Shown in pieces: positions 60,447 to 64,000 of a DNA stretch of 64,000 nt. Location of the stretch: contig NZ_FNVZ01000004.1 of the NCBI RefSeq assembly GCF_900104625.1, positions 496,001 to 560,000 of the forward strand. Direction: 5' to 3'. Under the pieces are notes generated by a model, which was given only the letters and a program-made list of their open reading frames with translations, was not told the DNA's origin and did no database searches. This DNA is from Leptotrichia massiliensis. Lineage in GTDB: Bacteria > Fusobacteriota > Fusobacteriia > Fusobacteriales > Leptotrichiaceae. The position numbers and the translations under genes were made by a program. Within the stretch, counting starts at the first letter, position 1. Every line of letters starts with the position of its first letter.

Positions 60447-60584
60447 AATTTTTTATATAAAATTTTCTGGGAAGGGAAGATTTAATATACATCAATGTAA
60501 AAATAAATCAACGGTGATTTGTTCCATAAATATACTATGCGATGATGATATAGTTATTGTTGTGGAAGTTTTGACGTGTATTGG

Positions 60585-60609
60585 CTTCAGCTTTGGCTGA
60601 TTTTTTTTT
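60585..60609 (+). terminator. Terminator of the cbiM riboswitch leader
   Basis: TCAGC (60,587-60,591) pairs with GCTGA (60,596-60,600) around TTTG, followed by nine T. Placed between aptamer and cbiM, as needed for ligand-induced termination. Confidence 0.72.
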
Positions 60610-60652
60610 GGAACTTGCCGAAGGTTAAATTAAATTTGGAGGAGGAGAGAAA

Positions 60653-61360
60653 ATGAAAAAGAGAACATTATTGTTTTTGGTTTTAACCAGCATGCTGTTA
60701 ATAGGTGTAAATGGTTACTCAATGCACATTATGGAAGGTTTTTTACCTTTAAATTGGGTTATAGTATGGTTTGCAGTGTGTATTCCGTTTTGGATAATAG
60801 GAATAAAGAAGCTTCAATCTGTTTCTAAAGGGAGCGTGCGGGAAAAAATGACGCTTGCATTAGCAGGTGCATTTATATTTGTATTGTCTGCACTAAAAAT
60901 TCCATCAGTTACAGGAAGTTCGTCACATCCTACAGGAGTAGGGCTATCTGCTATATTATACGGACCTTTTGTAACTTCCATTCTTGGAACAATCGTATTA
61001 ATATTTCAAGCAGGATTGCTTGCACACGGAGGATTTACAACTTTGGGAGCAAACGCTGTTTCAATGGCAATTGCAGGACCAATTGTATCATATTTAGTGT
61101 ATAAAGGATTTGAGAAAAAGAATAAGGCGTTAGCGGTATTTTTGGCAGCAGCGTTAGGAGATCTTGCGACTTATGTGGTAACATCAATTCAGCTTGCACT
61201 TGCATATCCATCTCCACAAGGTGGAGTAGTTGCTTCATTTATCAAATTTGGAGCGGTATTTGCAGTAACTCAGGTTCCTCTTGCAGTTATCGAAGGGCTA
61301 CTTACAAACGTGGTGATGAATATACTTGAAAAATATAGCGTAAAAGAGGTGGAAGCTTAA
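60653..61360 (+). CDS. cbiM: CbiM, cobalt ECF transporter substrate-binding membrane protein
   Basis: S-component of the cobalt ECF transporter. After a cleavable signal ([18 protein letters not shown]) the mature N-terminus [12 protein letters not shown] is required for metal binding in Cbi[21 protein letters not shown] and [18 protein letters not shown] are typical. 235 aa, seven hydrophobic segments. GGAGGAG precedes the ATG. One-base overlap with cbiN. Confidence 0.96.
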   Translation: MKKRTLLFLVLTSMLLIGVNGYSMHIMEGFLPLNWVIVWFAVCIPFWIIGIKKLQSVSKGSVREKMTLALAGAFIFVLSALKIPSVTGSSSHPTGVGLSAILYGPFVTSILGTIVLIFQAGLLAHGGFTTLGANAVSMAIAGPIVSYLVYKGFEKKNKALAVFLAAALGDLATYVVTSIQLALAYPSPQGGVVASFIKFGAVFAVTQVPLAVIEGLLTNVVMNILEKYSVKEVEA

Positions 61361-61662
61361 TGTCGGAAAATAAAAACAAAAGTGTATTTAAAAAGAATAT
61401 TATTTTAATAATTGCAATAATTTTAATAGGTGTTATTCCTTTGCTTCTCGTAAAATCTGAATTTGGAGGATCTGATGACAAGGGAGAAGAAGTAATAAAA
61501 ACTATAAAACCTGATTATGAGCCATGGGCTAAAAATTTAATAGAATTACCAGGAGATGAAACTGAAAGTCTGCTGTTTGCATTACAGGCGGCATTAGGTG
61601 CAGGAATTGTAGGGTATGTATTAGGCTATTTCAAAGGTGAAAGAAAAAATGCTAATAGATAA
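61360..61662 (+). CDS. cbiN: CbiN, cobalt transporter auxiliary subunit
   Basis: Small protein with two membrane segments (IILIIAIILIGVIPLLLV; LFALQAALGAGIVGYVLGYF) around an extracytoplasmic loop with GGSDDKGEEVIKTIKPDYEP and W-A-K-N. 100 aa. It stimulates metal entry through CbiM. Its ATG overlaps the cbiM stop. Confidence 0.94.
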   Translation: MSENKNKSVFKKNIILIIAIILIGVIPLLLVKSEFGGSDDKGEEVIKTIKPDYEPWAKNLIELPGDETESLLFALQAALGAGIVGYVLGYFKGERKNANR

Positions 61663-62341
61663 GGTATCTTACACAAATCCCATAAAAAATATAAACCCCG
61701 GAGTAAAGTTTATATTGTCAATGACGACATTAGTATTTTTACTTTATACTGGAAGTAAAATAGTATTTGTTTTTAATTTTATACTGTTTAATTTACTTCT
61801 TTTGTTTGTCGTAAAAGTGAAAATAGGTGACTTGTTAAAGCTGAACTTTATTCCGGCTTTATTTATTTTAACAACTGTAATTTCCTTGCTGTTTATAAAA
61901 GCGGATATATGGACATTTTTGCTACGTTCATTTTCCTCGATAGCTGTAGTTTATTTCCTTATTTGTTCTACTCCAATTATAGATTTGGACTATATATTTG
62001 CAAAGCTGAAATTTCCTAAAATATTTAGGGAAATGTTTTTACTAATTTACAGATATATATTTTTATTATTTGAAAATAAGGAAAAATTACATAATGCACA
62101 GGAAGTAAGACTAGGATACAGCAGTTTTAAAAATGGGATGAAATCATTTCCAATGCTAGTAGTTGCTATATTAAAAAAAACATACTACTATAATCTGAAT
62201 TCTATAAAGGCTGTGGAATCAAGAATGGGAAAGGAATTTATTTTTTCTCATAGAAAATATAAAAAAATTGGGTTTGAAATAATATTCGTAATAATAATAG
62301 TTATAATAAATTTATATTTGGTGGTAAAATACAATGCTTAG
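61649..62341 (+). CDS. cbiQ: CbiQ, cobalt ECF transporter T-component
   Basis: 230 aa transmembrane coupling protein with about five hydrophobic segments. NPGVKFILSMTTLVFLLYTG near the N-terminus; the EcfT coupling motifs are seen as AQEVRLGYSSFKNG and AVESRMGKEF. I chose the ATG at 61,649, after AAAGGTGA; a GTG at 61,637 lies within that site. It overlaps cbiN by 14 bases. Confidence 0.92.
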   Translation: MLIDKVSYTNPIKNINPGVKFILSMTTLVFLLYTGSKIVFVFNFILFNLLLLFVVKVKIGDLLKLNFIPALFILTTVISLLFIKADIWTFLLRSFSSIAVVYFLICSTPIIDLDYIFAKLKFPKIFREMFLLIYRYIFLLFENKEKLHNAQEVRLGYSSFKNGMKSFPMLVVAILKKTYYYNLNSIKAVESRMGKEFIFSHRKYKKIGFEIIFVIIIVIINLYLVVKYNA

Positions 62342-63140
62342 ACTTGAAAATATAACTTTTTCATACGACGAAGAAACAGAGGCTCTAAAAGATGTGACTT
62401 TGAATATTGAAAAAGGGAAAAAAACATTATTTCTTGGGGAAAATGGCTCAGGAAAATCAACATTATTTTTAATAATGAATGGACTTTTGAAAGCACAAAA
62501 GGGAAATATTTATTTTGAAGAGAAAAAAATAGAGCATAAAAAGAAAAATCTCGAAGAATTGAGAAAAAAAGTCGGGATAATTTTTCAGGATCCTGAAATA
62601 CAGATTTTTGCACCTTTAGTATTTCAGGAAGTAGCTTACGGACCTGAAAATCTTGGATATTCTAAAGAGGAAGTAGAAAAAAATGTAAACAGGGCAATGG
62701 AAGAAATCAATATAACAGATTTAAAAGATAGACCTTGTCATCATCTGAGCTATGGACAGAAAAAAAGAGTCTCAATAGCTGCAATTACGGCAATGGAGCC
62801 AGAACTTCTTATTCTAGATGAGCCAACTGCATGGCTTGATTCTAAAAATACAAAAAGAGTATCAGAAATTTTAGATAATTTTTCTAAAGCAGGAAAAACA
62901 ATGGTAGTATCAACGCACGATACAGATTTTGCCTATGAATTTGCTGATTATATTTATGTACTTGAAAAAGGGAAAATTGTACGGCAAGGGAGCAGGGACG
63001 AGGTTTTTGAGGATTTTGAATTTTTGAAGAAATTAAATTTGAATATTCCAAATGTACTGAAAATAAAAAGTTATCTCAAGTATAAAAATCTTGATGAAAA
63101 TGATTATTATAAATTTTTGGAGGAAAAAAACTTGTTATGA
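62334..63140 (+). CDS. cbiO: CbiO, cobalt ECF transporter ATPase
   Basis: 268 aa. Walker A GENGSGKST (about residues 34-42), Q-loop IFQDPEIQIFAPLVFQEVAY, signature LSYGQKKRVSIAAI, Walker B LLILDEPTAWLDS, switch His VSTHDTDFAYEFA. LSYGQ in place of LSGGQ is common in CbiO. ATG overlaps the cbiQ stop by eight bases and its own stop overlaps cbiA. Confidence 0.95.
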   Translation: MLRLENITFSYDEETEALKDVTLNIEKGKKTLFLGENGSGKSTLFLIMNGLLKAQKGNIYFEEKKIEHKKKNLEELRKKVGIIFQDPEIQIFAPLVFQEVAYGPENLGYSKEEVEKNVNRAMEEINITDLKDRPCHHLSYGQKKRVSIAAITAMEPELLILDEPTAWLDSKNTKRVSEILDNFSKAGKTMVVSTHDTDFAYEFADYIYVLEKGKIVRQGSRDEVFEDFEFLKKLNLNIPNVLKIKSYLKYKNLDENDYYKFLEEKNLL

Positions 63141-64000
63141 AAAAAATACTTGTATCAGGAGCAATGAGCGGTGGCGGAAAAACTACAGTAAGCAGCATAT
63201 TGATGTCAGCTTTTGAAAATGTGGCACCTTTTAAGGTCGGACCAGACTACATCGATCCTGGTTATCACGAGTTGTTTACGGGGAATAAATCTCGTAATTT
63301 AGATGCTTTTATGTTTGATGAAAGTACGTTAAGGCATATATTTGAAACAGGAGCGAAAGGAAGCAATATCGCTATAGTTGAGGGAGTTATGGGGCTTTAT
63401 GATGGAATTGGGCATGAAAAGGATAATTTTAGTACAGCTCATGTATCAAGAATACTTGATATACCAGTAATTCTTGTAGTTAACGCAAAAGGAATCTCCA
63501 CAAGCATAGCTGCCGAAGTTTTGGGTTTCAAGCTGTTTGATAAAAATGTTAAAATAAAGGGCATTATTTTAAATAATGTTTCTTCTGAAAAACTATACTT
63601 GAACTTGAAGGAAGCGGTAGAAAGATTTACGGGAATAGAATGCGTAGGATATTTGCCGAAAAATGAGAAATTATCGGTGGAAAGCAGACATTTGGGATTA
63701 AAACAGGCTTTTGAATTGAAAGGCTCAAAAGAACTTGAGGAAAAGAAACAGCTGTTTAAGGAAATTGCACAAAATTGTTTAGATTTAGAAAAAATTTACG
63801 AAATAGCAGAAGAATTTGAAGCAAAAAGCAGTATAGACAGTTTTGAACCAATAACGGACTTAAAGAATAAATATAAAGGGAAACGTGTTGGAGTCGCTAA
63901 AGACGGTGCATTTTCATTTTACTACGAGTCAAATCTGGAACTGATGAGATTTTCAGGATTAGAAATAGTAGAATTTAGCCCTGTAAAAGATGAAAAAATA
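63137..64000 (+). CDS. cbiA: CbiA, cobyrinic acid a,c-diamide synthase (3' end cut by window)
   Basis: ATG at 63,137 overlaps the cbiO stop (ATGA). 288 residues are visible and the frame is open to the window edge. VSGAMSGGGKTTVSSILMSA carries the P-loop; FKVGPDYIDPGYHELFTGN and IVEGVMGLYDGIGH are diagnostic for the CbiA/CobB synthetase domain; AKDGAFSFYYESNLELMRFS marks the start of the glutaminase-like half. It amidates the a and c side chains of cobyrinic acid. Its place in the cbiMNQO operon puts it under the same B12 riboswitch. Confidence 0.95.
   Translation, partial: MKKILVSGAMSGGGKTTVSSILMSAFENVAPFKVGPDYIDPGYHELFTGNKSRNLDAFMFDESTLRHIFETGAKGSNIAIVEGVMGLYDGIGHEKDNFSTAHVSRILDIPVILVVNAKGISTSIAAEVLGFKLFDKNVKIKGIILNNVSSEKLYLNLKEAVERFTGIECVGYLPKNEKLSVESRHLGLKQAFELKGSKELEEKKQLFKEIAQNCLDLEKIYEIAEEFEAKSSIDSFEPITDLKNKYKGKRVGVAKDGAFSFYYESNLELMRFSGLEIVEFSPVKDEKI

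Noticed and set aside
1-64000. CRISPR arrays, tRNA and rRNA genes
   Set aside because: No regularly spaced repeats and no cloverleaf or rRNA-like sequence were recognised in any gap; the repeated sequences found are dispersed palindromic elements.

Overview
The window is a low-GC (roughly 30% by eye) bacterial chromosome segment. Gene order and protein sequences suggest Fusobacteriota, most likely a Leptotrichia or Sebaldella relative. That placement is inferred from base composition, the ethanolamine and cobalamin gene repertoire and lipoprotein-rich small genes; no rRNA is present to confirm it.

Region 1 (1-16,625, + strand) is a near-complete ethanolamine utilisation (eut) microcompartment locus: eutS (cut by the window edge), eutP, a long EutK-like shell protein, eutM, eutE, eutT, pduL-type phosphotransacylase, a PduM-like protein, eutN, a small EutQ-N-terminal-like protein, eutG, eutV/eutW (ANTAR regulator and kinase), eutA, eutB, eutC, eutL, eutH, a secreted HAD phosphatase and eutQ. 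Ethanolamine enters through EutH. EutBC, kept active by EutA and supplied with adenosylcobalamin by EutT, splits it to ammonia and acetaldehyde. EutE, EutG and PduL convert the aldehyde to acetyl-CoA, ethanol and acetyl phosphate inside a shell of EutS/M/L/N/K-like proteins.

Region 2 (16,655-22,200, - strand) is a nikABCDE-type metal transporter behind a cobalamin riboswitch with its own terminator. Region 3 (22,400-31,800) holds pncB, small secreted proteins, pheS/pheT, an HRDC protein and hypothetical genes. Region 4 (31,870-32,200, + strand) is a promoter, a leader with its own terminator, and a 23-residue membrane peptide gene. Region 5 (32,471-41,110, - strand) carries tetrapyrrole and cobalamin genes (cobA-hemD fusion, hemC, hemA, cobD, cbiP), interrupted by small secreted proteins and repeats. 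Region 6 (41,200-51,131) has membrane proteins, a MerR/SDR pair, a two-gene AAA ATPase cassette, a frameshifted MATE transporter, an RluA-type pseudouridine synthase with a large insert, and thiamine pyrophosphokinase. Region 7 (51,360-57,840, + strand) is cbiK followed by a second cobalamin riboswitch and a second Nik/Opp-type transporter. Region 8 (58,200-64,000) has a secreted hypothetical, a MarR/SRPBCC pair, and a third cobalamin riboswitch driving cbiMNQO and cbiA (cut by the window end).

The unifying logic is cobalt and B12: the window encodes a B12-dependent catabolic organelle together with early, middle and late corrinoid synthesis genes and three riboswitch-controlled metal import systems.

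The most unusual material is intergenic. Five copies of a two-hairpin element keep the same loop and linker sequences while their stem sequences differ completely, which is what a conserved structured RNA, or a structure-recognised mobile DNA, would look like. Two copies lie inside 320-460 bp elements with terminal inverted repeats. Other palindromic repeat families share the same gaps. No tRNA, rRNA, CRISPR array or intact insertion sequence was recognised.
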